From the NCBI GenBank assembly GCA_040221055.1, contig JAVJVN010000002.1, positions 1 through 64,000 of the forward strand: a DNA stretch of 64,000 nucleotides, written 5' to 3'. The position numbers and the translations under genes are program-made. Below, in pieces: positions 38,967-47,802 of this stretch. Origin of the DNA: Rhodothermales bacterium (GTDB lineage: Bacteria; Bacteroidota; Rhodothermia; Rhodothermales; UBA10348). The number at the start of each line of letters is the position of its first letter. The stretch's first letter is position 1. The notes below the pieces were generated by a model. The model made no database searches and was not told where the DNA came from. It saw only the letters and a program-made list of their open reading frames with translations.

Positions 38967-39784
38967 GGAGTATTCGAATGGGCTTGTTGAAGCAAGGAAC
39001 AGACAGTGTCAAGATACGCTTCGGGCGCATCGCGGTGGACCGTGTGGCCCGCGTCGTCAACGACCATGACCCGCTCCCGCTCCTCGCCGCGGAACACTTC
39101 GTGGGCGATTTCCACATATTTTCGATCCCGGGCACCGCAGATGTATCCGGTGACCCGCTCCAGGGCCAGGGTCGACCAATCCGGCTGTATGCCCGTGGAA
39201 AACGCCATCATGGCCCGGGCCAGCATGGCCGGGTCCTGATCCAGCCGGGCGGCAATGCGCTGTTCGGTGTCGAGGGGCGGATCGCCATCGGGTGCGAAGA
39301 CGTCGCTCCGGTACCACGATTCCAGGAAGGCCCGGAACGCGGTCGTGGTATGGCACGACGCCAATACGCGGGAGGCCTTCCGGTCGGCCGCCAGGCGATG
39401 GGCGCGGCGGCGGATGTCCGGAATGCCCGGGTGGGCGGACTCCAGGATGAGGTGTCCTACGGCTTCCGGATGCCGGGCGGTCAACGCGAGTGCCACGCGT
39501 CCACCCAGGGAGTACCCCACCAGATCGAACGGGGTACCTTCCACGGATTCAAGCACGGCGTCGGCCGCGCGTTCCAGCGACTCGGGCCAGACCTGTCGCG
39601 ATTCGGCATGACCGGGCAGGTCCGGACACAGGACGGTTCGACCGGTGCGCTCGGCCAGGCGTTCCGCAACGGTCCCGAGATCCCGACCCGAACCCATGAA
39701 GCCGTGCAGCCATACAATGGGGCCGGTGGCGGGGGGCGTTCCGGGGTCGGGCGGCAGCGTTCGATGGACGGCAAGGTGACTCAT
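38954..39784 (-). CDS. menH: MenH-like alpha/beta hydrolase (SHCHC synthase)
   Basis: Probable 2-succinyl-6-hydroxy-2,4-cyclohexadiene-1-carboxylate synthase, which eliminates pyruvate from the MenD product. The 276-residue hydrolase has [12 protein letters not shown] at the oxyanion loop, the nucleophile elbow GYSLGGR typical of MenH near residue 98, and the histidine in [12 protein letters not shown]. The position between menD and menB, with overlaps on both sides, supports the assignment over a generic esterase. Confidence 0.87.
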   Translation of the reverse strand: MSHLAVHRTLPPDPGTPPATGPIVWLHGFMGSGRDLGTVAERLAERTGRTVLCPDLPGHAESRQVWPESLERAADAVLESVEGTPFDLVGYSLGGRVALALTARHPEAVGHLILESAHPGIPDIRRRAHRLAADRKASRVLASCHTTTAFRAFLESWYRSDVFAPDGDPPLDTEQRIAARLDQDPAMLARAMMAFSTGIQPDWSTLALERVTGYICGARDRKYVEIAHEVFRGEERERVMVVDDAGHTVHRDAPEAYLDTVCSLLQQAHSNTPCPQ

Positions 39785-41664
39785 GGCAGAGGGATCTCCG
39801 CCCGGAGGCTCGCCTGGAGGCCTGCCAACGCGTCGCTCTGGGCCCGGGCCGTTTCCGTCCGGTCGGTCGTGACTTCAATCAGGACACCTTTCGATGCCGT
39901 TCGCGCGTGTTCCAGCGCTTGGATGAGTTCAGGCATCGTTTTCGGGTTGTACCAGGCAAGATCGAAAAGGTCGGCTGCGGCGCGGAAGGTCCGTCCGTGC
40001 GGCGTCCCGAACCAGGGTTCGAAGACATCTTCCTCCCGGGCAATCGGCAGCAAGGAGAAAATGCCCCCGCCGTCGTTGTTGACGACCAGGATGGTGAGGT
40101 TGTCGGCCAGGGCCAACGAATTCAGGTCGTGCAGGAGGGCCAGGTCTCCCAGGATGACCGATGCACGCGTGTGCGATGCGACCGCTGCACCGGCCGCGGT
40201 CGCAATGGTCCCGTCTATGCCCGATGCGCCGCGATTGCACACCACCCACCGGCGCGGTACGGATCCGTCCGAGAACGTGTCGGCGTGCCGGATGGTATTG
40301 CTGCTCGCCAGGATGAGTGGCGTGTCGGGTGGAAACCGTCGCACGGCCTCCCGCACGACAGCCTGTTCCGAGAGTGTGTCCGGATGTCCGAGCGACCGGG
40401 ACATCCAGTCCGCGGCCACCTCGTCCAAGCGGACCCAGGTCTGGGACCAGTCCGCCGGGGCCTTCGTGTACGGGAGCAGTTGGCCCAGGAGGTCCAGGGC
40501 GTCGCCGGGGCGAATGTGGATCCGGTATCGGGTTTGATGGTCGGGATCGAGTCGCCCTCGGCTGTCGTCCAGCACGACCGTGACGGCTTGGGCGTCCTTG
40601 AGGAAGGATTTCAGGCGCTTGGAGACCGGGGGCCGGCCGACCTGGATGACCAGATCCGGCGCCAACTGAGGCCACCGCTCCCGATCCCGGAGCAGGGCAT
40701 CGTAGTGCGTGATGAACGGACGCGCCCCGTCGGCGTCCCCCGGGCCGGGATGTCGGAACTGGGAGGCGACATCCGGCAATACAGGTACGTTCCCGGAAGC
40801 CCACGCCGCGCTCCATTCCGTGAACGGGCGGACGGGCATGCGGCCAAGCACGACCAGGGGGCGTCTGGCGGCGGCAATGAGCTCCGCAAGCGTTCGTTCG
40901 GCGTCGGAGATCACGCCGGTAACTGGGCCAGAGCCGGAGCCGGACAATTGTCGCGTGTAGGGTGCTCCGGATTCCCACCACGCGTTCAGGTGGGTCGGAA
41001 TGGGCGGGTGGGGCTGGCCTGCTGCAGACGCAATGTGGAGCGGCTCCCGGAACATGGCGTTCACGTGGACGGGCCCCTCGGCCGAGCGCCATACCGCGTG
41101 CGACACCGTCGTCAGCACGAAGGCAGGATTGATGTCTGCCGTGGGAACCGGAAGATCGGTCTCCCACGCCACGTGGGGACTGAATATTCCCGTCTGGCGG
41201 ATGGTCTGGTTGGCGCCGGCATCCCGGAGTTCAGGCGGGCGATCGGCGGTCAACAAAATCATGGGCACCTGCTCCAGTGCGGCTTCCACGACGGCGGGGT
41301 AGCCGTTGGCCAGTGCCGTCCCGGACGTGGTTACCCAGGCAGCGGCCCGACCTGCCATCCGCCCGTACCCGAGGGCCTGGAAGGCCGTTCCCCGTTCATC
41401 CACATGCATGTGCAGTACGGCTTTCGGGTTCCGCGCAGCGGCCAGGATGAGCGGTGTGGAGCGGGATCCCGGGGCCGCGAAGAAGTGGCTGACGCCGTGC
41501 CGAACCAATTCTTCCACGATCAGGAACGCCCACAATTCGGCCGCTCGGGCCGTGGCGTCCGGCACGGAAGCAGCATCCGGTCCCGGCGCCGGCGGATTAT
41601 GTGGGGTTTCGTACGGCAAGGCCCAGAATGCGGGTGAAGTCGGTGATTTTCTGTTCGATCTCAA
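39781..41664 (-). CDS. menD: SEPHCHC synthase (MenD)
   Basis: A thiamine-diphosphate enzyme that joins 2-oxoglutarate and isochorismate, committing chorismate to menaquinone. The 627-residue frame includes the N-terminal PYR domain with the FFAAPGSRSTPLILAA and DERGTAFQALGYGRMAG motifs, LTADRPPELRDAGANQTIRQ, and the C-terminal PP domain with LGDLALLHDLNSL and VNNDGGGIFSLLPI. The ATG at 41664 overlaps menF by 68 bp. TTG (41619) or GTG (41565) starts nearer the menF stop are also possible. The C-terminus overlaps menH by 4 bp. Confidence 0.94.
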   Translation of the reverse strand: MRSNRKSPTSPAFWALPYETPHNPPAPGPDAASVPDATARAAELWAFLIVEELVRHGVSHFFAAPGSRSTPLILAAARNPKAVLHMHVDERGTAFQALGYGRMAGRAAAWVTTSGTALANGYPAVVEAALEQVPMILLTADRPPELRDAGANQTIRQTGIFSPHVAWETDLPVPTADINPAFVLTTVSHAVWRSAEGPVHVNAMFREPLHIASAAGQPHPPIPTHLNAWWESGAPYTRQLSGSGSGPVTGVISDAERTLAELIAAARRPLVVLGRMPVRPFTEWSAAWASGNVPVLPDVASQFRHPGPGDADGARPFITHYDALLRDRERWPQLAPDLVIQVGRPPVSKRLKSFLKDAQAVTVVLDDSRGRLDPDHQTRYRIHIRPGDALDLLGQLLPYTKAPADWSQTWVRLDEVAADWMSRSLGHPDTLSEQAVVREAVRRFPPDTPLILASSNTIRHADTFSDGSVPRRWVVCNRGASGIDGTIATAAGAAVASHTRASVILGDLALLHDLNSLALADNLTILVVNNDGGGIFSLLPIAREEDVFEPWFGTPHGRTFRAAADLFDLAWYNPKTMPELIQALEHARTASKGVLIEVTTDRTETARAQSDALAGLQASLRAEIPLP

Positions 41665-43021
41665 GCCACTCGGCCCCGGGTTCCGATCCAGCCACGATTC
41701 CAGCCCCTGAATACAGGGTCAGCCCTGAATCCTGCACCACGCCGCATCGCAACGCCACGGCGAATTCGGCCGAATCCCGCCCCACCCATCCAATGGGACC
41801 CGCATACCAACCGCGATCGAAATCCTCCAGCAGGTCAATCACGTCCAGGGCATCTGCCGTAGGTGCACCGCCCACCGCGGGCGTCGGATGCAACGCGCCC
41901 AACAGATCGAAATCCGAAACCGTTTGATGCAAGGTCCCTGAAAGCCGGGAGTACAGATGACGCCCGCCGGCCAGTTTCATTTCCGATGCGACCTCGTCCA
42001 CCGTTACGGCATCACAGAACCGGCGCAAGGTCTGTCGGATGCTCTCCCGGACATAGGCATGCTCGCGTTGATCCTTCTCGCTGGCAAACAGCGATGCCAG
42101 ATACGCCTCGTCATCCTGGGAGGTCTCTCCCCGCGGACGCGTTCCGGCCACGGCCTCCGAGAACACTTCCCTGCCCCGCCGGAAGAACAACCGCTCGGGC
42201 GTCGCGCCCACGAAGCGGGCGCCCGTCTCCGATTCGAACAGGAAGTGGAAACAGTTCGGTGTGGCCTGCTGCAGGACGTTCAGCAGGGCAAGCGCATCGG
42301 GCTTTTCGGGAAAGGTGAAGTCCACCCGGCGGGCGAGGACCACCTTCTGGAGCACATCCCGTGAGAAGGCATCGAGCGCCCATCGGATTTGTGTGCGCCA
42401 GCCGTCGAACGGAGGATTGTCCTTCCGTTCCGTGGGCATGGGGACTTCGCTTGGCCAGGATGCGTCCGGCACGGTCATCCGGTTGATCTCATCCAGGATA
42501 TCCGACAACCGGTCGGCATCTTCCGGCAACACGAGGTTGCAGCAAAGCACCGTTCCGGAACTGCGTTGATGCAGTTCGAACCGGGGCAGCACGAAGCGAT
42601 ACGCCGGAAAACCGAACCAATCCTTGTCGGCATGCCGCTCGGAGTCGAACCGGCTGCCCCCGTAGAACCGCAATCCGGCTCCTGGGCGCTGCAGGATGTC
42701 ATCCAGTCGTGCCCCCAGGGCCCGCCAATCCGGTGACTGGGTACCTTCCATGATGACGGCAGCCCCGGCTGTGGCCACGCGGGAGTCCGCATGCCGGCCG
42801 CGCCAATACATCCGTTCGCCGGATTGGCGACCCATCCATGCGAACGGGCATCGGGCCTGGACCGGAACCTCAACGCGCACGAGTCGGCGCTCGCCGGGCT
42901 CCCATGCCGCGAGTTGACGCTCCACTCCGCTCCTCAGGCGCTCGGCCGTTCGATGTGTGTCTGTAGGTGGGGACTGGATAGCGGGCTGACGGGCTGTGTT
43001 CGGCGGCAATATACGGGTCAT
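41597..43021 (-). CDS. menF: Isochorismate synthase (MenF)
   Basis: Chorismate-utilising enzyme that makes isochorismate for menaquinone, 474 residues. Motifs of the family appear in the second half: the KVVLARRVDF lysine region, GATPERLFFRRG, EAVAGTRPRG, LYSRLSGTL, LHPTPAVGGAP and the GWYAGPIGWVG end. It is the first men gene. A ~17-bp tandem repeat lies directly before its start. An EntC-type siderophore role is unlikely given the neighbours. Confidence 0.93.
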   Translation of the reverse strand: MTRILPPNTARQPAIQSPPTDTHRTAERLRSGVERQLAAWEPGERRLVRVEVPVQARCPFAWMGRQSGERMYWRGRHADSRVATAGAAVIMEGTQSPDWRALGARLDDILQRPGAGLRFYGGSRFDSERHADKDWFGFPAYRFVLPRFELHQRSSGTVLCCNLVLPEDADRLSDILDEINRMTVPDASWPSEVPMPTERKDNPPFDGWRTQIRWALDAFSRDVLQKVVLARRVDFTFPEKPDALALLNVLQQATPNCFHFLFESETGARFVGATPERLFFRRGREVFSEAVAGTRPRGETSQDDEAYLASLFASEKDQREHAYVRESIRQTLRRFCDAVTVDEVASEMKLAGGRHLYSRLSGTLHQTVSDFDLLGALHPTPAVGGAPTADALDVIDLLEDFDRGWYAGPIGWVGRDSAEFAVALRCGVVQDSGLTLYSGAGIVAGSEPGAEWLEIEQKITDFTRILGLAVRNPT

Positions 43022-43027
43022 CCGGAC

Positions 43028-43057
43028 ATTCGATTCATCCCCGTATTCGATTCATCC
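43028..43057. repeat. Short tandem repeat before menF
   Basis: Two identical 13-bp copies of ATTCGATTCATCC (43028-43040 and 43045-43057) lie 17 bp apart, followed by a decayed third copy near 43062. The array sits in the 66-bp gap between the unknown membrane gene and menF, touching the menF start region. Confidence 0.65.
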
Positions 43058-43087
43058 GGGCATTCATATCCGGGCATCCGGCCATGA

Positions 43088-43726
43088 TCATGACGTTTTC
43101 CCGCCGCCCGTCCCGGCGTTCTTGCGGTAATTCCAGATCTCCAGCATACGGCGCTCCATCTTGTCCACTTCACCCGTATTCCGGCCCATCTTCATGGCGT
43201 ACCGGATAATCAGGTTGCGCAGGGTGCGGTCGGGCGCTGGCAGGGTTCGTGCCATGCCGGGCGCAACCCGGACGAGGGGGCGCACCAGCCGGTCCACCAG
43301 GCCCCACCGGAGCAGGATGAACCCTGCCAGACCGGCGCCCACGGCGCCGAGGCGCCCGCCCGGGGCGAGTGCGCTGAGCACCCCAACGTAGGCCAACCCC
43401 TGGAGCAAGGGCGATCCCGACCAGCGGACCAGGCGGGCGCCGCCCGGCCGCACCAGGAGCGGCCCCCAGATGGACAGGAAAACATGGGTCGCCAGCGCGG
43501 CCAGCGCGGCCTGGAGGGGTGAGGAGACCACGAGCGATACCAGCAACACCCAAACCGCCGCATGGGCAGGGAACCGCGTCCATGCCGATGCCTCCGATAC
43601 CAACCGGTCAACGCCGGTCCGTTCGACTACATCGGGCGCAAAATCCCGGAGTCCATCCACCGTGGTGTGGAACCAGATTCCGTCAGCCGTGAACAGGCCG
43701 TGGGGCGTCTCCACGAACTCAGCCAT
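43088..43726 (-). CDS. Unknown membrane protein
   Basis: A 212-residue protein of no recognised family. A soluble N-terminus (1-50) is followed by three or four hydrophobic stretches (~55-75, 78-92, 105-125 and 128-145), then a basic cytoplasmic C-terminus ending NAGTGGGKTS. Its ATG overlaps the stop of the YbbR-like gene by one base (TGATG), so it is translationally coupled to it and perhaps functionally linked. Confidence 0.6.
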   Translation of the reverse strand: MAEFVETPHGLFTADGIWFHTTVDGLRDFAPDVVERTGVDRLVSEASAWTRFPAHAAVWVLLVSLVVSSPLQAALAALATHVFLSIWGPLLVRPGGARLVRWSGSPLLQGLAYVGVLSALAPGGRLGAVGAGLAGFILLRWGLVDRLVRPLVRVAPGMARTLPAPDRTLRNLIIRYAMKMGRNTGEVDKMERRMLEIWNYRKNAGTGGGKTS

Positions 43727-44715
43727 CAGTCATTCACCTGGACATCGTAGTAGCGAAGTCCCAACGGTTCCCAGCGGGGCTGCACGACCAACAGCCCGGG
43801 CGGGGTGTGCAAGGTCGGGAAAACCAATCCCGTCACATCCGTACGGACGGATACATACGGGACGCTCAGATACAGATCGGTCGTTTCCAGGGCCTGATCG
43901 AATTGCTCAACGGGAATCTGGTACGTGAGCCGTACACGGGACGGATCGAGGGACACATCCTGACCCGGGGGGATATCGGTCACCCGTACATCCACCATCC
44001 TGGTGGCCTCCGTGAATTCCAACACATCCGCGGCATACCGGATGTACGACGCATCGAATGCCAACAACCCCTTCAGACTGTCCGTCAGGGCCAGTTGGAC
44101 GTTCACGGTATCGGAAACACCCCCGATGGTCCGGCGGGCGGTCGGCCAGGACCGGATGCCACGGACGATGGAAGAGGCCCCGGAAACCGTAATCGAGTCC
44201 GGCCGGACCCGCACAGGAGGAATGACCCGATAGCCGGGCTGCAACTGCAATTCCACACGCGGTTCGACCGGCACGCGCCGCCATTCGACGGGTTCGGTGG
44301 TCAGCATGACCGTTCTCGGCATGACGGACTGCAGCGCCACACTCTTGACCGCTTCCTGAGCCGCCGGTTGGAGATCTATGAGATCACCCGTCACCGCAAT
44401 CGGAATGGTGGGTCGATTGTAATACAGGCTCAGCAACTGAACCCCTTCCCCCTCTACCTGGACCCGGACCGTGGACGGCGGCAGCGAGGTCAACGCCGTC
44501 CCGTCGGGCACAGCCTGGATTTCCGTGGGCAATTCCAGGACCTGCATATAGGTTTCCTGGAGCGAGAAGACGAACCAGAGCAGGCACGCTGCCAGAATGC
44601 AGAGCGTAATGACCAGTCCCCGTCGCTGCGGACCCGAGTCGTTCAGGCGCGCGGACGGCTGCGGCTCGAACAACGAGCGCAACCGGTCGGTCAATGCCGA
44701 AAATGGGGATTCCAC
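43726..44715 (-). CDS. YbbR-like (CdaR-type) domain protein
   Basis: A 329-residue protein with one N-terminal membrane helix (~33-52) and repeated YbbR-like beta domains outside the cytoplasm. These contain the PDGTALTSLPPSTVRVQVEG and PDSITVSGASSIVRGI segments that recur in CdaR/YbbR proteins. In Firmicutes CdaR modulates the c-di-AMP synthase CdaA. No CdaA gene is adjacent here, so that link is not shown. It starts 14 bp after the second BMC gene and is probably on the same transcript. Confidence 0.75.
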   Translation of the reverse strand: MESPFSALTDRLRSLFEPQPSARLNDSGPQRRGLVITLCILAACLLWFVFSLQETYMQVLELPTEIQAVPDGTALTSLPPSTVRVQVEGEGVQLLSLYYNRPTIPIAVTGDLIDLQPAAQEAVKSVALQSVMPRTVMLTTEPVEWRRVPVEPRVELQLQPGYRVIPPVRVRPDSITVSGASSIVRGIRSWPTARRTIGGVSDTVNVQLALTDSLKGLLAFDASYIRYAADVLEFTEATRMVDVRVTDIPPGQDVSLDPSRVRLTYQIPVEQFDQALETTDLYLSVPYVSVRTDVTGLVFPTLHTPPGLLVVQPRWEPLGLRYYDVQVND

Positions 44716-44729
44716 AGATTTAAAGCCCT

Positions 44730-45149
44730 CTAACCTGCCCGGGATCCAAGTGCCTTCAGCAGTTCCGCCTTGTTGGCGCGCGCGATCTCCCGTCCCTGTA
44801 TGGGCAGGTTTTCCACGGTCCGGGCCAGCGCACGCAATTCCCGGACGGTCATGTCTTCAAGGTCCGGCGTACGCGTTCCCGTCTGCATCTCCATGGTCTC
44901 ACGCGCCGGACGCGCAATCACATGGCTGGAAATGACTTCACCCACCCGCGCGGCTGCGGCCCGACCGGCATCGACGGCAGACTGGACTGCTGCGGTATCT
45001 CCTTCGACCAGCACCGTAATCATCGCCGCTTCCGTCCGCTCCATACCGACCAGCTCGACGCTTGCCGCCTTGAGCATGGCATCGGCGGCCTCGTAGGCTG
45101 CTACGAGCCCACGGGTCTCCACGAATCCGAGCGCAGCGCCGACCGACAC
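44730..45149 (-). CDS. BMC-domain shell protein with Rho-N-like C-terminal extension
   Basis: A 139-residue bacterial-microcompartment hexamer-type protein. Residues ~5-88 form one BMC domain, starting with [20 protein letters not shown]. The pore-loop position reads RTEAAM and not the usual GSG/GGG, putting an acidic residue at the predicted pore. The last ~40 residues add a helical [10 protein letters not shown]...[11 protein letters not shown] segment resembling the Rho N-terminal/SAP-like fold. A GTG at 45149 is chosen: it lies one base after the upstream BMC stop and aligns with the neighbour's N-terminus. A longer ATG frame to 45188 would overlap that gene. Confidence 0.85.
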   Translation of the reverse strand: MSVGAALGFVETRGLVAAYEAADAMLKAASVELVGMERTEAAMITVLVEGDTAAVQSAVDAGRAAAARVGEVISSHVIARPARETMEMQTGTRTPDLEDMTVRELRALARTVENLPIQGREIARANKAELLKALGSRAG

Positions 45150-45150
45150 G

Positions 45151-45444
45151 TCAGGAATCCAGACCGTGCGGAAGGATGGCTTCCACATCGTTGTGCGGAC
45201 GCGGAATGACGTGTACCGAAATCAACTCGCCCACCCGCTCGGCAGCGGCCGCTCCGGCATCGGTGGCGGCCTTTACGGCACCCACGTCCCCACGAACCAT
45301 GACGGTCACATATCCGCCGCCGATCTTCTCTTTTCCGACCAGATTGACCCGCGCTGCCTTGACCATTGCATCGGCCGCCTCGATGGCACCGACGAGGCCC
45401 CGCGTCTCAATCATTCCGAGGGCAATTCCGTAATCTTCTGACAT
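45151..45444 (-). CDS. BMC-H microcompartment shell protein
   Basis: A 97-residue single-BMC-domain protein of the PduA/EutM/CcmK type, which forms hexamers that tile microcompartment shells. [24 protein letters not shown] opens the domain. [25 protein letters not shown] contains the central pore loop (GGG), and [11 protein letters not shown]-like segments close the fold. It has a near-consensus promoter just upstream. The two shell genes are adjacent, but no BMC-P vertex protein, aldehyde dehydrogenase, or encapsulation-peptide enzyme is visible in the window. Confidence 0.93.
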   Translation of the reverse strand: MSEDYGIALGMIETRGLVGAIEAADAMVKAARVNLVGKEKIGGGYVTVMVRGDVGAVKAATDAGAAAAERVGELISVHVIPRPHNDVEAILPHGLDS

Positions 45445-45476
45445 TGCGCGTATGGGTTGTAAGGATGGGTCGCGCC

Positions 45477-45505
45477 AATATAGATGCGTTCCCAGCCTTT
45501 GTCAA
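45477..45505 (-). promoter_or_regulatory. Consensus-like promoter of the BMC genes
   Basis: On the minus strand TTGACA (45500-45505) and TATATT (45477-45482) are separated by exactly 17 bp. The start of transcription is expected ~25 bp before the first BMC ATG. It reads away from the upstream glycosyltransferase gene, so the BMC genes have their own promoter. Confidence 0.65.
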
Positions 45506-45515
45506 AGGGGTGGCG

Positions 45516-46727
45516 TCAAAGGGTCAGGGGTGCCAACCGCCCATAGGCAGCGACGAGGTCCTGTGATGTCGCATCCCAGTTCCACCGTGCGTGCACGGCC
45601 GAATGACCGCTCTCGCCCATCCTGTGGCGCTGACCGGGATCCCGCAACAGCGACACCAACCGATCCGCCAGTTCGGTCGACTGCCCGGACGTATAGGTCA
45701 CACCGGCCCCTGAATCCTCCAGGATACGAACGAGCGGACGGCAATCGGACGCCACGACCGGAAGCCGCATGTGCATGTAGTGGAACAACTTATGGGGTAT
45801 GGTATGGTCCGTATGAACACTCCGCACATGCGGAATGAGTCCGATGTCTGCGACCGCCATGTAGGATTTCACCCGCTCCTGTGGCTGCCAACCGGGAAAA
45901 AGCACGGCGTCGCCCAACCCCAGCGCAGCGCATCGGTCGGCGAGTTCCAGACGGGTCGCGCCGTCCCCCACCAGGACCAGTCGCGCATCCGGGACGGCCG
46001 CCAGCACCTGCGGCATCGCATCGATCACCTCTTCCAGGCCCCGATGCCGATCCATTCCTCCCGTATAGAGCATGACCGGGCCAGCGCCCTGGATATCCGG
46101 AACGGGTCCCACAGGCCAGGAATCGAATGAGTCGAGCCGGATCGTGTTCGGCACCACGGTCATGTGGTCGGCCGGAACGCCGCGGTCCTGCAGGCGCTCT
46201 GCCATCTCCTCGATGACGACCACCAGGTGATCCACGGCGCGTGACCACCGGTCTTCGAGCACCTGCCACCGCCCGGGCCGGACCACCCACTTGCCGGGTG
46301 CCCGCGTGCTCCACGCATAGGAACGCAGGGCATCCACCCAGTTCTCGTGCATGTCGCCGACCACCTTCAGGCCCAGGCGACGGCCGCTCCAGAGCGCCGG
46401 CCCGAACAGGTACAGGTCGTGGGCATGGAGCACCGTGACGGGATGGTTACGGTGGATGCGCTTCACCTGCAAGTGGACGAACAGGTGCAACAACGGGACA
46501 GTGCCGGCGAGTCCACGCATCTTGTTGCGCAGTTGCCCGGGGATGCGCGCGCGTACGATCCGGACCGGACCGAGGGTGTCCTCCGCCGGCCGGGTATCGG
46601 GGGCCATGGACAGGACGGTAACCTCATATCCGGCCGCAGCCAGCGTCCGGGCTTCATTCTCCACCCGCAGATCGGGTGGGAAGTCCTGATCCAGGAGCAT
46701 GAGGATATGCGGCGTACGACGGGTCAT
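45516..46727 (-). CDS. GT4-family glycosyltransferase
   Basis: A 403-residue GT-B-fold transferase. The N-terminal acceptor domain begins MLLDQDFPPDLRVENEARTLAAAGYEV and includes LHAHDLYLFGPAL. The C-terminal donor domain has MLYTGGMDRHRGLEEVIDAM, VGDG and the HYMHMRLPVVASD acidic motif, in the place of the EX7E signature. It probably adds sugar to a lipid-linked or surface glycan. It overlaps the wecB stop by 4 bp. Confidence 0.85.
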   Translation of the reverse strand: MTRRTPHILMLLDQDFPPDLRVENEARTLAAAGYEVTVLSMAPDTRPAEDTLGPVRIVRARIPGQLRNKMRGLAGTVPLLHLFVHLQVKRIHRNHPVTVLHAHDLYLFGPALWSGRRLGLKVVGDMHENWVDALRSYAWSTRAPGKWVVRPGRWQVLEDRWSRAVDHLVVVIEEMAERLQDRGVPADHMTVVPNTIRLDSFDSWPVGPVPDIQGAGPVMLYTGGMDRHRGLEEVIDAMPQVLAAVPDARLVLVGDGATRLELADRCAALGLGDAVLFPGWQPQERVKSYMAVADIGLIPHVRSVHTDHTIPHKLFHYMHMRLPVVASDCRPLVRILEDSGAGVTYTSGQSTELADRLVSLLRDPGQRHRMGESGHSAVHARWNWDATSQDLVAAYGRLAPLTL

Positions 46728-47788
46728 GTGCCGGTCTGCAGGAGGAGCCCGGCAATTGCCTGGCTGGCGCTGTCACCCAGGGCGCCCGTTCCGAAAATCG
46801 GTGCCGTCGACGTGGGCTCGGCCCGGGCTGCATCCAGGATGGCCTGCTCATCGGCGCCCGCAATGCGATTCCACCCGCCGGCCGTGGTCTCTGTCCACTC
46901 CGTCTCGTCCCGCAGCGTAATGCACGGCGTCCCGAGCCAGACGGCTTCTTTCTGAAGGCCGCCGGAGTCCGTGAAAGCCCGACGTGCGTTGCGCACCAGG
47001 GTCAACATGGAGAGATAGGGTACGGGCGTGAGCAGGCGGATGGACGGCGGCATGTCCAGGCCCTCGAGCCGCCCCCGCGTCCGGGGATGGAGCGGCAACA
47101 ACACCGGTTCACCCAACTGCCCCAGCGCCCGGACAATGGCCCGCAGGCGTTCGGGGTGGTCGGTGTTCTCCGCGCGATGGATGGTCGCTATGGAATACCC
47201 CTTGGCCGGGACGTCAGTGAGGGACGACAGCGGATGCCGCGCCGCGGCACGCTCCGAGAAATGGAGGGTGGCGTCCAGCATGACGTCGCCCGTCAAATGC
47301 ACGCCCTCCGTCCGCCCCTCGGCCGCCAGGTGGGCCACCGCTGTTGCGGTTGGGCAGAACAGCAGGTCGCTCAGCCGATCGGTAACAATGCGATTGATTT
47401 CCTCCGGCATGAGCCGGTTGAAGGAGCGCAGACCGGCTTCCACATGATCCAGCGGAATGTGCATCTTTGCCGCGACCAGCGCCGCTGCCAGTGTTGAATT
47501 CGTATCGCCGTAGACCAGCACGCGATCCGGTTGCAACGCCTCGAACGCCTGCTCCAGCGCCACCATCATCCGGCCGGTCTGATCGGCGTGCGAACCGGAG
47601 CCGATGCCCAGGTTCCGCTCTGGGGCAGGGATGCCGAGTTCGTCAAAGAACACGGCGCTCATGTCCCCGTCATAGTGCTGCCCGGTGTGGATGAGGGACT
47701 CCCGGATACCGACTTCGGACAGCGCATGGCTGACGACGGCGGCTTTGACGAATTGCGGACGGGCGCCCACGATGGAACAGAGGTGCAT
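46724..47788 (-). CDS. wecB: UDP-N-acetylglucosamine 2-epimerase (non-hydrolysing)
   Basis: Interconverts UDP-GlcNAc and UDP-ManNAc, feeding surface polysaccharide synthesis. The 354-residue protein has HTGQHYDGDMSAVFF near the start, HVEAGLRSFNRLMPEE, the ATIHRAENTD motif, and SDSGGLQKEAVWLGTP-like residues in the C-terminal nucleotide domain. Length fits the bacterial family. It lies between two glycosyltransferases. Confidence 0.93.
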   Translation of the reverse strand: MHLCSIVGARPQFVKAAVVSHALSEVGIRESLIHTGQHYDGDMSAVFFDELGIPAPERNLGIGSGSHADQTGRMMVALEQAFEALQPDRVLVYGDTNSTLAAALVAAKMHIPLDHVEAGLRSFNRLMPEEINRIVTDRLSDLLFCPTATAVAHLAAEGRTEGVHLTGDVMLDATLHFSERAAARHPLSSLTDVPAKGYSIATIHRAENTDHPERLRAIVRALGQLGEPVLLPLHPRTRGRLEGLDMPPSIRLLTPVPYLSMLTLVRNARRAFTDSGGLQKEAVWLGTPCITLRDETEWTETTAGGWNRIAGADEQAILDAARAEPTSTAPIFGTGALGDSASQAIAGLLLQTGT

Positions 47789-47802
47789 GTGCCTTGGGAG
47801 GT

